From NCBI GenBank assembly GCA_023484105.1, contig JAMDBD010000020.1, positions 1 to 47,835 of the forward strand: a stretch of DNA of 47,835 bases, in the 5' to 3' direction. Position numbers and translations under genes: made by a program. This stretch comes from Thermoplasmatota archaeon (GTDB lineage Archaea; Thermoplasmatota; Thermoplasmata; Thermoplasmatales; Thermoplasmataceae). Positions 7,088 through 15,255 of the stretch are shown piece after piece (position 1 is the stretch's first letter; each line of letters begins with the position of its first letter). Below the pieces are notes generated by a model, which saw only the letters and a program-made list of their open reading frames with translations, was not told the DNA's origin and searched no databases.

Positions 7088-8743
7088 ATGGTACAGCAAA
7101 AGTGGATCGCCCTATCAAACACAACTCTGGGACAACTGCTTGTCACAATAAACACAAGCATCATTATTGTTGCACTGCCTCCAATCTTCAAAGGAATAGG
7201 TTTGAATCCCCTCTCTTCCGGTTCATTTTCATATCTTCTCTGGGTTATAATGGGTTACATGATAGTGGTTTCTGTATTGCTTCTCACAGTAGGAAGACTG
7301 TCAGATATGTACGGAAGAGTCAGACTCTTCAACATGGGGTTTGCCATATTTACAATCGGATCGATATTGCTTTATCTGACCCCGGGGCGAGGAGATACAG
7401 CCGCCATGGAAATTATAATATTCAGAATGATCCAGGCAGTTGGCGGTTCCTTCATTCTGGCCAATAGTTTCGCTATTATCACTGATAATTTTGATACTTC
7501 AGAAAGAGGATTTGCCATCTCCGTGAACAGTGTCGCCTCAGTTTCAGGAGTCAGCATTGGAATAGTTCTGGGGGGATTACTTTCAGTCATATACTGGCGC
7601 GATGTATTTCTACTGAGTGCGCCTCTAGGTGTATTTGGCACTCTATGGTCATATCTCAAATTGAAGGAAACTTCCACAAAAGTGGAGCGGAAGATCGACG
7701 TAGTCGGGAACATCCTGTTCGCCGTTAGCATAATCGCACTCTCGCTAGGAGTAACCTATGGAATCACTCCATATGGAAACAGTCCGATGGGATGGGCAGA
7801 TCCCTACGTTATTGCAACGCTTTCCTTTGGGTTTGCAGCGTTCATAGTTTTCATATTCTGGGAGAAAAGAACTGAGAGTCCCATGTTTCACCTGCACCAC
7901 TTTAGAAACAGGGATTTTTCAATCGGGTCTTTTACCAATTTCATCTCAGCTGTGACAATGATGGGGCTTCTCTACATGTTAACTTTGTTGTTTCAGGGAA
8001 TATGGCTTCCTCTCAATGGATATACATTTTCTGTAACCCCTCTATGGGCAGGGATATACATGCTACCCATGACGATAAGCATGGGGGTGGTGGGAGTGAT
8101 TGCAGGCAGACTTTCCGATAGAATTGGATCGAGACTGTTGACAGTTACCGGCCTTTTTATTTCCGGAATGGCAATTTTCTCCCTGGCTTTACTTTCGTAC
8201 AACTTTGATTATATATGGATGGGGTTGATCATGACATTGTACGGCGTTGGTTACGGTCTCTTCAACTCGCCCAACATCTCTGCTGCGATGTCATCAATTC
8301 CGGCCAGTGAAAGAGGATCAGCGTCTGGAATGCTGAACAATATGAGAAATACAGGCTACGTAGCAAGTATGGGAGTTTTCTTCAGTATACTCATAGCAGG
8401 TCTCAGTAATAATTTATCCTCAAAAATATCGTCGGCCTTGAACGCAGCCGGAGCCTCGTCCCTATCTCCTTATTTTATTCATATGCCTCCAACCGTGGCT
8501 ATCTTTGGGGCTTTTCTTGGAATCAACCCAGCAACTGCAATTCTGAATTCATTGAGTAAACTTCCTCCATCGCTATCACCATCAACTGTTAGACTGCTTG
8601 AAAGCAATTTGTGGTTCCCCGGTGTTCTTGCAACTCCTTTTATGGCTGCTCTGGACACCGTGTTTTATGTCGCCGGTGGAATCACTATTATCGCTTCCAT
8701 AATTTCCATTTTCAGATCAAGAACACATGAGAAAAAACAATAG
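7088..8743 (+). CDS. MFS multidrug exporter, DHA2 (14-TM, EmrB/QacA-like) family
   Basis: The 551-residue membrane protein of the major facilitator superfamily has about 14 transmembrane segments. Diagnostic segments are LVTINTSIIIVALPPIF (TM1, motif D1-like), GRLSDMYGRVRLFNMG (motif A between TM2 and TM3), RMIQAVGGSFILAN (TM4, motif B) and VASVSGVSIGIVLGGLLS (TM5, motif C of drug antiporters). The A-like motif repeats as GRLSDRIGSRLL in the second half. Such proteins export drugs or toxic compounds using the proton gradient, and the substrate here is unknown. The gene is the only intact one in a low-coding stretch, which suggests it was acquired or kept while its surroundings decayed. Confidence 0.9.
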   Translation: MVQQKWIALSNTTLGQLLVTINTSIIIVALPPIFKGIGLNPLSSGSFSYLLWVIMGYMIVVSVLLLTVGRLSDMYGRVRLFNMGFAIFTIGSILLYLTPGRGDTAAMEIIIFRMIQAVGGSFILANSFAIITDNFDTSERGFAISVNSVASVSGVSIGIVLGGLLSVIYWRDVFLLSAPLGVFGTLWSYLKLKETSTKVERKIDVVGNILFAVSIIALSLGVTYGITPYGNSPMGWADPYVIATLSFGFAAFIVFIFWEKRTESPMFHLHHFRNRDFSIGSFTNFISAVTMMGLLYMLTLLFQGIWLPLNGYTFSVTPLWAGIYMLPMTISMGVVGVIAGRLSDRIGSRLLTVTGLFISGMAIFSLALLSYNFDYIWMGLIMTLYGVGYGLFNSPNISAAMSSIPASERGSASGMLNNMRNTGYVASMGVFFSILIAGLSNNLSSKISSALNAAGASSLSPYFIHMPPTVAIFGAFLGINPATAILNSLSKLPPSLSPSTVRLLESNLWFPGVLATPFMAALDTVFYVAGGITIIASIISIFRSRTHEKKQ

Positions 8744-9528
8744 AAATGCAGTCAAGTAATTACGCTGATACGCTCTGAACAGATTAACACATTCCATTGA
8801 ATTTCAAACAACACATGTCCAACGTATAATTTTGACCTAAACTCCAGACTACGAAACGGTGGTGCTGATGGCGGCTTCTGAAATATATGAGTATGGCATA
8901 TTATTTATGGTAACCCGCCTGAATTCCACTTTAGATGGAATCGAACTATCATCAAACTGGAGAAAGGGAACCGGAAAGTGCTGTGCAGATATTCTCAAGG
9001 AAGTAACAGAAGCCCGACGAACAGGAAAATGTTTAAGAGGTTGATCTGGGAAGCTCTGAAAGCTGATCAGTATTTGATTGAACCTCAGTATGGTCCATAT
9101 AGTTAGCATATCGAATCATGTGATTGGCCATCTTTATGGCATTCATGATGCTTTCCCTGCAAATATTCACTCGAAGGTATAATAGCCATTTTCTTCAAAT
9201 GGCTTCCATCAAAAGGAGCAATGAGATGATGGACTGTTCTATTGAGAAGTGCGGGGAAATAGCCTGATTCGAAGGTAAGAAGATTCTCACATGGCCCAGC
9301 GTAACAGAAAAAACCGGGGTAATGAATGGAGAACTAGGGAAGAACTACAAATTTGGTTATAGATCCAGGAATATTGATCCGAATAATTCGCGGGTTTTCG
9401 CGTCATTAAATAGTGAGTTGGCGATTTCAGGTCAGAACTCTTAAGCTGAGGATTCCAAATTTTTACGAACATAGAGATCCTTATGGAGACAGCGGGTGCA
9501 ATAGAAGATATGAGCGGACAGCAGATCT
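8744..9528. other. Gene-poor stretch after the MFS gene
   Basis: About 785 bases contain only short frames: a 61-codon frame at 8859-9044 (+) and a 45-codon GTG frame at 9033-9170 (-). Neither shows a recognisable family. The region resembles decayed coding DNA. No insertion-sequence ends, tRNA remnant or repeat array was found by eye. Confidence 0.4.
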
Positions 9529-9942
9529 TCATTGAGTTAGAGAGAACCCTCTCACAATTAGGCCACCCAATCGCCCTTTTCTTATGGAAATATCCTGCCT
9601 GCCTTTATCTATGGCACTCCACACTGCTTTGCTAACAACCAGAGTAAACTTTTCTGCCTTAATTGTTTCATACAGGGATGGATCATTGACGCCTTGAAGA
9701 ATTCTTGCAGTGATTTTAGCTTCCAATTGGCACATTTCATCTGGGCATGGGCCTTTTTCTTCAACCAGTTGCAGGAATAGAAATTTTCCTTCAGCAGCCA
9801 TCGCCACTCCTTTGCCCAATTTAATCTTCCCTCTTCCAACGACAATTGAATATGGAATGCTGAAATTATCGTCCTGCAGTTTATTTTCAGAAACGCCAGA
9901 AGATGTTCCAACCCCGGTAGTTAAATGTCTCGCTGAACTCAT
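9529..9942 (-). CDS. Hypothetical protein, 137 residues
   Basis: The product is a soluble 137-residue alpha/beta protein with no family recognised. Visible features are SIPYSIVVGRGKIKLGKGVAM, a central GPCPDEMCQLEAKI with a C-x4-C pair, and a basic C-terminus (RKGRLGGLIVRGF). A clear TATA box, ttataaatag on the minus strand (9964-9973), lies 22-31 bases before ATG 9942, which supports an expressed leaderless gene. It is monocistronic, upstream of an AT-rich gap and the copper cluster. A thiol-based redox or metal role is possible from the Cys pair but unproven. Confidence 0.65.
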   Translation of the reverse strand: MSSARHLTTGVGTSSGVSENKLQDDNFSIPYSIVVGRGKIKLGKGVAMAAEGKFLFLQLVEEKGPCPDEMCQLEAKITARILQGVNDPSLYETIKAEKFTLVVSKAVWSAIDKGRQDISIRKGRLGGLIVRGFSLTQ

Positions 9943-10078
9943 GATTTATTATAGTCATCTCAGCTATTTATAATACCATTGATCAGAATGTTCAGGAAAT
10001 TCCCGCATATCTTAACATTATGAGATCGTTTTGATAAGAATTTCTTGATCCAGAATCAGCAGCATGTATCCATTACGG

Positions 10079-10615
10079 CTAATGTCTGGAATCTTCCTCG
10101 AAAACCATCTCTCCCCTTTTCATGAGATCTCTCTCACAGTTCGGGCAACAGACGTAATATGTCTTTCCCCTTATCTCCAGTGAGATTGGACTGTCCCTGA
10201 TCTCTTTTCCGCAGTAATCACAGTGGATGTTTTCCACTCTGGTCATGTTCTCATACGATTCTCTTGAGGTTGCTATTTCAACTCTTTTTATGTCAGCCTT
10301 CTTTATCCTTATGAGGTCCTCATAGTATAAGATCACCATATATGAACCATCAATGAGAGAAAAGCGCTCCAGGATAAGATTCCCTGGTATGTTCTCCAAA
10401 CTGTCTGTGTATACGAGAACCACATCCTTTTCTTCATCTGCAAGGGAGACGGTAAATTTCTTTAGCCTTCCGCTTGATACAAGAGAGTCTAATGCCTTCT
10501 TGGCTGTAAGTCTGCTGGTGCCCAGTTCTCTCGCTATATCCACCATACTCATCCTGGAATTTTTCTTGAGCAACAGTATGAGTCTCTGTTCCAGTTCGGA
10601 GAGATTTCTTCTCAT
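10079..10615 (-). CDS. copT: Copper-responsive regulator with C-terminal TRASH domain (CopT/CopR-like)
   Basis: The 178-residue protein combines an N-terminal winged helix-turn-helix (residues 1-55, with VDIARELGTSRLTAKKALDSL), a middle RAM-like region and a C-terminal TRASH metal-binding domain: C132-x2-C135, then C156-C157-x2-C160. The same architecture is known for the CopT/CopR regulators of archaeal cop clusters, first described in Sulfolobus, where the TRASH domain senses copper. It is divergent from a small TRASH protein and a copper ATPase. A 12-bp imperfect palindrome spans its own start codon and the intergenic region, so autoregulation is likely. Whether it activates or represses cannot be read from sequence. 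Confidence 0.85.
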   Translation of the reverse strand: MRRNLSELEQRLILLLKKNSRMSMVDIARELGTSRLTAKKALDSLVSSGRLKKFTVSLADEEKDVVLVYTDSLENIPGNLILERFSLIDGSYMVILYYEDLIRIKKADIKRVEIATSRESYENMTRVENIHCDYCGKEIRDSPISLEIRGKTYYVCCPNCERDLMKRGEMVFEEDSRH

Positions 10616-10651
10616 AATGTAATGATTTTACTCAGCTACATTAACATTATG
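10613..10651. promoter_or_regulatory. Palindrome in the cop divergent promoter, probable CopT operator
   Basis: The left arm cataatgt-aatg (10613-10624) and right arm catt-a-acattatg (10639-10651) match as inverted repeats: 8 perfect outer pairs plus 4 inner pairs separated by one extra base. The left arm includes the copT start codon. The right arm ends 8 bases before the TATA-like ataatatatg (10659-10668) of the copM-copA transcript. A regulator bound here could both block copT and influence copM-copA. Confidence 0.65.
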
Positions 10652-10690
10652 GATAGAGATAATATATGTATTGCAGCACAATTCGTAACT

Positions 10691-10831
10691 ATGCCAACAG
10701 ATGTAATATGCGGAATGAAGGTGAAGGAGAGCACAGATCTGAAGAGCGAATTTCAGGGAAAAACATTCTACTTCTGCAGCAGCCACTGCAAATCGGAATT
10801 TGACAGGAATCCACTGAAATACAGCAGGTAA
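10691..10831 (+). CDS. copM: 46-residue TRASH/YHS-domain copper-binding protein (CopM-like)
   Basis: This tiny protein is essentially one TRASH/YHS zinc-ribbon-like domain with C7 (ICGM), C29 and C33 (FYFCSSHC). It corresponds in position to the CopM chaperone of archaeal cop clusters. Its length and the Cys positions match exactly the first residues of the downstream ATPase, which also starts MPTD-x-(V/I)CGM. ATG 10691 is chosen over upstream ATGs at 10622-10649 because the TATA-like box at 10659-10668 lies about 25 bases upstream and because the domain starts here. It is followed 11 bases later by the ATPase gene. The role, copper buffering or delivery to the pump, is inferred. Confidence 0.8.
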   Translation: MPTDVICGMKVKESTDLKSEFQGKTFYFCSSHCKSEFDRNPLKYSR

Positions 10832-10842
10832 TGAGAGCATAA

Positions 10843-12951
10843 ATGCCAACCGATCCCGTATGTGGAATGTTTGTACCGGAGGATACCGATCTGAAGTCGG
10901 CAGTCGACGGGCAAACATACTATTTTTGTTCAAAAACATGCCAGCAGAAGTACAGCTCGCCTGAAAAGGAAGCTGTTCGCCTGAAAAGACGGCTTGCGGT
11001 GGGTTGGGCCCTTGCGCTGCCAATCATAATCATAAACTATCAGATCCCCGGAAGCCTGTTCCATGGACAGGCCTACAAGGATATTGCTCTCTTCATTATG
11101 GCCCTTCCGGTGCAGTTTTACTCCGGCTTTGGATTCTACGAAGGAGCATATCATGCTGTAAAGAGCAAATCCGGAAACATGGACCTCCTGATCTCAATGG
11201 GAACACTTACTGCGTTCATATTCTCCAGCTATGTTACCTTTTTCCCAGGTGAGATACCGGCCACAGATGTCTACTTTGATGCGTCTGCATTCATCATCAC
11301 ACTCATACTCACAGGCAATTTCATAGAGAATCTCACAAAGGCTCGTGCCAACAGGGCGGCCAGAAAACTCCTGGACCTCATCCCAAACACCTCGCACTTG
11401 ATAAAAGAAGATGGTAATGAAATTGACATACCAACGGATGAACTAAAAGAAGGGAATGTTATACTTGTAAGACCTGGCGAATCCATTCCTGCAGACGGGA
11501 GAGTTCTCGACGGTTCTGCTGAAGTGGATGAATCCATGCTCACTGGAGAACAGGAGCCAGTAATGAAAACGAAAGACGACATGGTTTCATCTGGCACTTC
11601 CAATCTCAATGGCGTCCTTAAGATCAGTGTTACAGGGACTGGAAAGAACAGCACAGTCAGCCAGATATATGAACTGATCCAGAGAGCAGTTTCTGGCAGG
11701 GCAAAAGTGCAGAGAATTGCCGACGTGTTTTCAGCAATATTTGTTCCGGTTGTAATTGCTGCTGCCCTAGCTTCAGGGCTTTTCTGGTACTTTTATCTGA
11801 GCAGCACGGGTTTTGGGTTTCCTCTGGAAATTGCTGTGCTTGCATTTGTTTCCGTTGTAGTTATAGCCTGCCCATGTGCCATAGGACTTGCCGGGCCAAT
11901 TACACTTCTTATATCCTCCAATTATGCATCCGAGAATGGCATAATAATAAAAAATACCAGTGCACTGGACAGGCTGTCGAAGGTAAACATTGCCGTATTT
12001 GACAAGACTGGAACACTCACAGAACCAGATCCGGTGATTACAGAGATTATTCCAGAAAACGGGTGGTCAAGGGGCGATGTGCTGCATATGGCTGCGTCAG
12101 TTGAGAGATCCTCCAACCATCCCATAGCCAGGGCCATAATCCGGGAGGCTGAAAGATCAGAAATACCTCTGGATGAGTCACAGAATGTTAAGGAGATACC
12201 CGGTATGGGTATATCAGGCACTGTCGATGGCAGGGAAGTGAAAATAACAAGGGCCAGCCGTACAGGAGGATCGGTGGTATCCATTTTCGTGGATGGTTTG
12301 AATACAGGTGAAATAAAACTTTCATACGCTGTAAGGGAGGGTGCTGCTACTGCAATAACAGAACTCAGGAGGCTTGGAATAAGAACTTCCATGGTAACTG
12401 GTGATTCAAAATCTGAGGCTGAAAGGATTGCCAGGATTCTCGGCATTGATGATGTCCATGCGGAAGTGCTTCCTGAGAGCAAATCAGAAATTATTAAGGA
12501 ATACCAGATGAAAGGAGACTATGTCATGTTTACAGGAGACGGGATCAACGATACTGTGGCACTTGAAACAGCAGACGTTGGTATTGCAATGGGTTCCGGC
12601 ACCGATATAGCCAGGGAAAGCGGCGACATTATACTCATTAACAACGACCTGAGGCAGCTAATACTTACGAGGATCATAGGAACCAAAACAATCACTAAGA
12701 TTAAACAGAACATTGGGTGGGCTGTAGGATACAACACAGTGCTAATGCCAGTTGCTGGTGGGGTGCTGGTCCCATTCCTCGGGCTTTCTGTATTCTCTGT
12801 ACTTCCAATCCTTGCAGCCTTTGCAATGGGCATGAGTTCATCCTCTGTGGTGATAAACTCTATGATGCTAAGAAAGAAGATAAGCAGGGAATGGAAAAGA
12901 AGGGAGACTTACCTTTACCAGAAGACCGCTCAGATTCATCCTGCGGATTGA
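10843..12951 (+). CDS. copA: Copper-exporting P1B-type ATPase with N-terminal TRASH/YHS domain
   Basis: The 702-residue heavy-metal ATPase has, in order, an N-terminal TRASH/YHS domain (C7, C29, C33) in place of the usual HMA domain, two helices plus the core P1B membrane region, the actuator motif TGE at 234-236, the CPC metal motif at 343-345 (ACPCAIGLAGP), phosphorylation motif DKTGTLT with D387, the HP motif (SSNHPIARAI), and the hinge TGDGIND near 563. The C-terminal helices carry YNTVLMPVAGG and MGMSSSSVVINS, whose Asn-Tyr and Met-Ser-Ser residues with CPC define Cu(I) transport in P1B-1 pumps. It exports Cu(I) (possibly Ag(I)) from the cytoplasm. It is co-transcribed with the small TRASH protein. 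Confidence 0.93.
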   Translation: MPTDPVCGMFVPEDTDLKSAVDGQTYYFCSKTCQQKYSSPEKEAVRLKRRLAVGWALALPIIIINYQIPGSLFHGQAYKDIALFIMALPVQFYSGFGFYEGAYHAVKSKSGNMDLLISMGTLTAFIFSSYVTFFPGEIPATDVYFDASAFIITLILTGNFIENLTKARANRAARKLLDLIPNTSHLIKEDGNEIDIPTDELKEGNVILVRPGESIPADGRVLDGSAEVDESMLTGEQEPVMKTKDDMVSSGTSNLNGVLKISVTGTGKNSTVSQIYELIQRAVSGRAKVQRIADVFSAIFVPVVIAAALASGLFWYFYLSSTGFGFPLEIAVLAFVSVVVIACPCAIGLAGPITLLISSNYASENGIIIKNTSALDRLSKVNIAVFDKTGTLTEPDPVITEIIPENGWSRGDVLHMAASVERSSNHPIARAIIREAERSEIPLDESQNVKEIPGMGISGTVDGREVKITRASRTGGSVVSIFVDGLNTGEIKLSYAVREGAATAITELRRLGIRTSMVTGDSKSEAERIARILGIDDVHAEVLPESKSEIIKEYQMKGDYVMFTGDGINDTVALETADVGIAMGSGTDIARESGDIILINNDLRQLILTRIIGTKTITKIKQNIGWAVGYNTVLMPVAGGVLVPFLGLSVFSVLPILAAFAMGMSSSSVVINSMMLRKKISREWKRRETYLYQKTAQIHPAD

Positions 12952-13127
12952 AATACGCGCCTGATGAAACATGTGGAAATCGGATCAGAATTCCTCCAGG
13001 TGTAAAATGGCGTAAAATTGTGAGTGGGCCTCTTGCAGAACCCAGATTTTTTTCTTCTGCTAATCATAATCTGGTATAACTGAGAGCCACTGGCATCTTG
13101 TTTAAGAAGTATCCAGAGTTTAATGCG

Positions 13128-13145
13128 CCCATCCTGCTGGATGGG
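13128..13145. repeat. Hairpin, 7-bp stem
   Basis: The arms cccatcc and ggatggg form a perfect 7-bp stem with loop tgct. It lies 35 bases before the metalloprotease-like start. It could mark the end of the copA transcript or affect initiation of the next gene. Confidence 0.4.
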
Positions 13146-13179
13146 GTTAATTAACGGAGAGAACTCATGGTGCAGGAAT

Positions 13180-14055
13180 ATGCCTGCAAGATTCAATTTA
13201 ATAGACACCTTTCCTGACTTCTTACAGATCTGGAACGAAAATATTACAGGCGATCCTGATCGACAGATACAGTTATGGGAACGTTTCTATCGTGATAGGT
13301 ATGAGGAGATTTTCAATAAGACCATCGAGAGTTATTCATCCGATGGCGAACAATGGAAAGATTTCGCAATGAAAAGGATTTTTCCCATTGATGCTGAAAA
13401 GATAATTCTTATGGAAGAAGCCCACAAGAATCTCCTGAAGGTTATATTTGATTTATGCGGAAATCCAGACACTGTCAGGTTATTTCCGTCAGATCTCACG
13501 TTTGTGATATACGTTGGTATTGGCACAGGGGCTGGATGGGCATCAAGTTACAAATCAAAACCTGCGATCTTGTTCGGCCTTGAAAACATAATAGACATGC
13601 ATTGGGAAAGTGAAATAGCGTTGAAGGGGCTTGCACTTCACGAAGCCGGACATTTGTTTCAGGAAACGGTCAGAAAGGAGAGCGGTTTTCCTTTTGGAAA
13701 AGGTCCCATCTGGTACCTGTATGAAGAGGGATTTGCTGAATATTTTGAATCACAACTGTTAACTCCGGAAATATGGCACCAGTCACTTGGACAGCCAGGG
13801 TGGAACAGATGGTGTGAAGAGCATATACAATATCTTTCCAGCTTATTCCTTGAAGACGTTGAATCTGGCAGTGAAACCACCAGATTCTTTGGCTCCTGGT
13901 ATGATATTGACGGCTGGAAAGAGACAGGATACTTCCTCGGATATATGGTGATGAAGCAATTGGAACTCCCACTGTACGACCTGGCCTGCCTTACGCCGGA
14001 ACAGGTTGAGATAAAAGTAAAACAAACATTATCTGAATTTGCCAACGCCAAATAG
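13180..14055 (+). CDS. Putative zinc metalloprotease (HExxH, YjaZ/DUF2268-like)
   Basis: The 291-residue soluble protein carries HEAGH (about residues 154-158) followed by WYLYEEGFAEYFES (about 179-191), the HExxH plus downstream Glu pattern of gluzincin peptidases. Upstream segments VIYVGIGTGAGWA and PAILFGLENIIDMHW resemble, from memory, YjaZ/DUF2268-like predicted proteases more common in bacteria, so lateral acquisition is possible. ATG 13180 is preferred because the 19 residues added by the upstream ATG at 13123 overlap a hairpin and look non-coding. No signal peptide is seen, so it probably acts in the cytoplasm. Its substrate is unknown. Confidence 0.6.
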   Translation: MPARFNLIDTFPDFLQIWNENITGDPDRQIQLWERFYRDRYEEIFNKTIESYSSDGEQWKDFAMKRIFPIDAEKIILMEEAHKNLLKVIFDLCGNPDTVRLFPSDLTFVIYVGIGTGAGWASSYKSKPAILFGLENIIDMHWESEIALKGLALHEAGHLFQETVRKESGFPFGKGPIWYLYEEGFAEYFESQLLTPEIWHQSLGQPGWNRWCEEHIQYLSSLFLEDVESGSETTRFFGSWYDIDGWKETGYFLGYMVMKQLELPLYDLACLTPEQVEIKVKQTLSEFANAK

Positions 14056-14274
14056 CCTGCAGGCTGACAAAAGAGTTAGGATATGATGATAGATCCGGCA
14101 TGGCGATACCCTCAGGAATCAAGTGACACAGAAGAGAATTCAATGACATTATATCGGTAATGTGGCGTAACATGGAAAGAGTGAAATCTGAATTAAAGAC
14201 AGAATAGATAGAGTCCTGAATTTTGTGTAAAGAAAAGACCAGGCTCTAGGTCCAGGATCATGAGAGCGGAAAAC

Positions 14275-14320
14275 CTTTCATGAAAAATGAAAGGATGCCT
14301 CCAGGAATGACCCAGGAGGC
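14275..14320. repeat. Two adjacent hairpins upstream of the broken AbrB gene
   Basis: The first stem pairs ctttcat (14275-14281) with atgaaag (14287-14293) around gaaaa. The second pairs gcctcc (14297-14302) with ggaggc (14315-14320). The second sits 8 bases before ATG 14329 and its 3' arm contains the only ribosome-binding-like ggagg, so folding would hide that site. Confidence 0.4.
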
Positions 14321-14328
14321 AATAAACA

Positions 14329-14526
14329 ATGGAAGAACTGGATAAAAGAATATCGGAAATAGTAAGATCGACAGTAAAGGAGTTCAGGATCACATGTGTT
14401 AAAGAGAGGAGCTTCACTGGGAAAACTCTACCTAAAAGAATCCGTGAGAAATTTGGGCTCAAAGAAGAAGACATCGTGTGATTTAGCGAGGAGGACTGGA
14501 AAATCATACTAAGGAAGATTAATTGA
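14329..14526 (+). pseudogene. AbrB/SpoVT-like small DNA-binding protein with in-frame TGA
   Basis: The frame starts MEELDKRISEIVRS and contains TGKTLPKRIREKFGLKEEDIV, the core of swapped-hairpin AbrB domains common as archaeal antitoxin or regulator proteins. Codon 51 is TGA (14479-14481). The frame then continues FSEEDWKIILRKIN to a second TGA at 14524-14526, which looks like the expected C-terminal strand. A Trp codon (TGG) at codon 51 would restore a 65-residue protein, so a G-to-A change probably truncated it. Either the shortened 50-residue form is used or the gene is dead. No toxin gene partner is recognisable next to it. Confidence 0.55.
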
Positions 14527-14563
14527 ACCAAGCAGATCAGTCATCAGTTTTCATAACACGGCT

Positions 14564-14896
14564 TCAATCCTCCATGAATTCAAAGTCGATCAGTAGGCAT
14601 GGATGATCCTTGTTTCTCACCAAAACAGCCGTGCCAGCATGAGAGAGGAATATGGCATTAAAAGGCTCCTTTAGCTAAAGCGGAATATCCGGGTCATGTC
14701 TATGGCAGGGAAGACCCAATGCGGTGAATGGATATCCAAAACCAATGCTGAACGGATAAATGGCAATTTTCTGCCCCTCCCTGAGCTTCTTTATTTTCAG
14801 GATAACCTCCCTTCCACACGGCAGTTGTAGCTTAGAATTACTAAGCATTTTCCACCGTGCAGGTTGCACGCAGGTTACCTTTATTGCAAATGCCAT
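14564..14896 (-). pseudogene. Unknown gene interrupted by in-frame TAG
   Basis: A 73-codon frame (MAFAIKVTCVQPARWKML at the N-terminus, ending HRHDPDIPL) stops at TAG 14675-14677, but the same frame then stays open for another 36 codons (LKEPFNAIFLSHAGTAVLV, ending IDFEFMED) to TGA 14564-14566. The downstream part reads like ordinary protein sequence. A single change from TGG would give a 110-residue protein. The family is not recognised. It is convergent with the AbrB-like pseudogene 38 bases away, which has the same type of lesion. A short real gene ending at the TAG remains possible. Confidence 0.35.
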
Positions 14897-15026
14897 CGAG
14901 GAATTTTATGTTGAAGTTGAACCGAAGCCTTCGGCAACATGCAGTTCATCAAAATGACATAATATCAGTGTGAAATACCTAGCACCGGCAACTCAAACCA
15001 TAAGGTTCCTATAATACGACATTGTC

Positions 15027-15049
15027 AAAAAAACCTGATCACAAAAAAA
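15027..15049 (-). terminator. Two T7 tracts after tRNA-Thr
   Basis: On the minus strand two runs of seven T (15043-15049 and 15027-15033) follow the tRNA-Thr 3' end by about 22 and 38 bases. Oligo-T runs are the usual intrinsic termination signal for archaeal RNA polymerase. Confidence 0.6.
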
Positions 15050-15070
15050 GGCTATTTATCCTTTTAAAAG

Positions 15071-15143
15071 AGCCACTGGAGGGTTTTGATCCCCCGACCT
15101 GCTGATTACAAATCAGCTGCTCTACCGCCTGAGCTACAGTGGC
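15071..15143 (-). tRNA. tRNA-Thr (anticodon TGT)
   Basis: The 73-base cloverleaf has acceptor arms GCCACTG and CAGTGGC with discriminator T, D arm TAGCTCAGGCGGTAGAGCA, anticodon stem GCTGA/TCAGC around loop TTTGTAA (anticodon TGT, plus strand 15108-15110), and T loop GATCAAAAC with its stem GGGGG/CCCTC. No CCA is encoded and no intron is seen. A TATA-like element, aataaatata on the minus strand (15171-15180), lies about 30 bases upstream. Confidence 0.95.
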
Positions 15144-15255
15144 GTTTCATGCAACCTGACAGTAATATGCTATATTTATTATATCTTTTGCCGTATTTCC
15201 GCATTCATCAATCAAAAAAGATTTATTTACACGACTCCTAACAGAGTGGAACAGA

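Noticed and set aside
8859-9044. 61-codon ORF as transposase remnant
   Set aside because: No DDE, HUH or serine recombinase motif and no terminal inverted repeats could be seen.
14193-14531. 112-codon minus-strand ORF
   Set aside because: It is antisense to the AbrB-like frame and to the hairpins, and its Ser/Leu-rich composition is typical of a shadow frame.
14675-14677. TAG read as pyrrolysine in the unknown minus-strand gene
   Set aside because: No pyrrolysine machinery or methylamine methyltransferase is visible, and the neighbouring gene has an analogous TGA lesion. Mutation from TGG is simpler.
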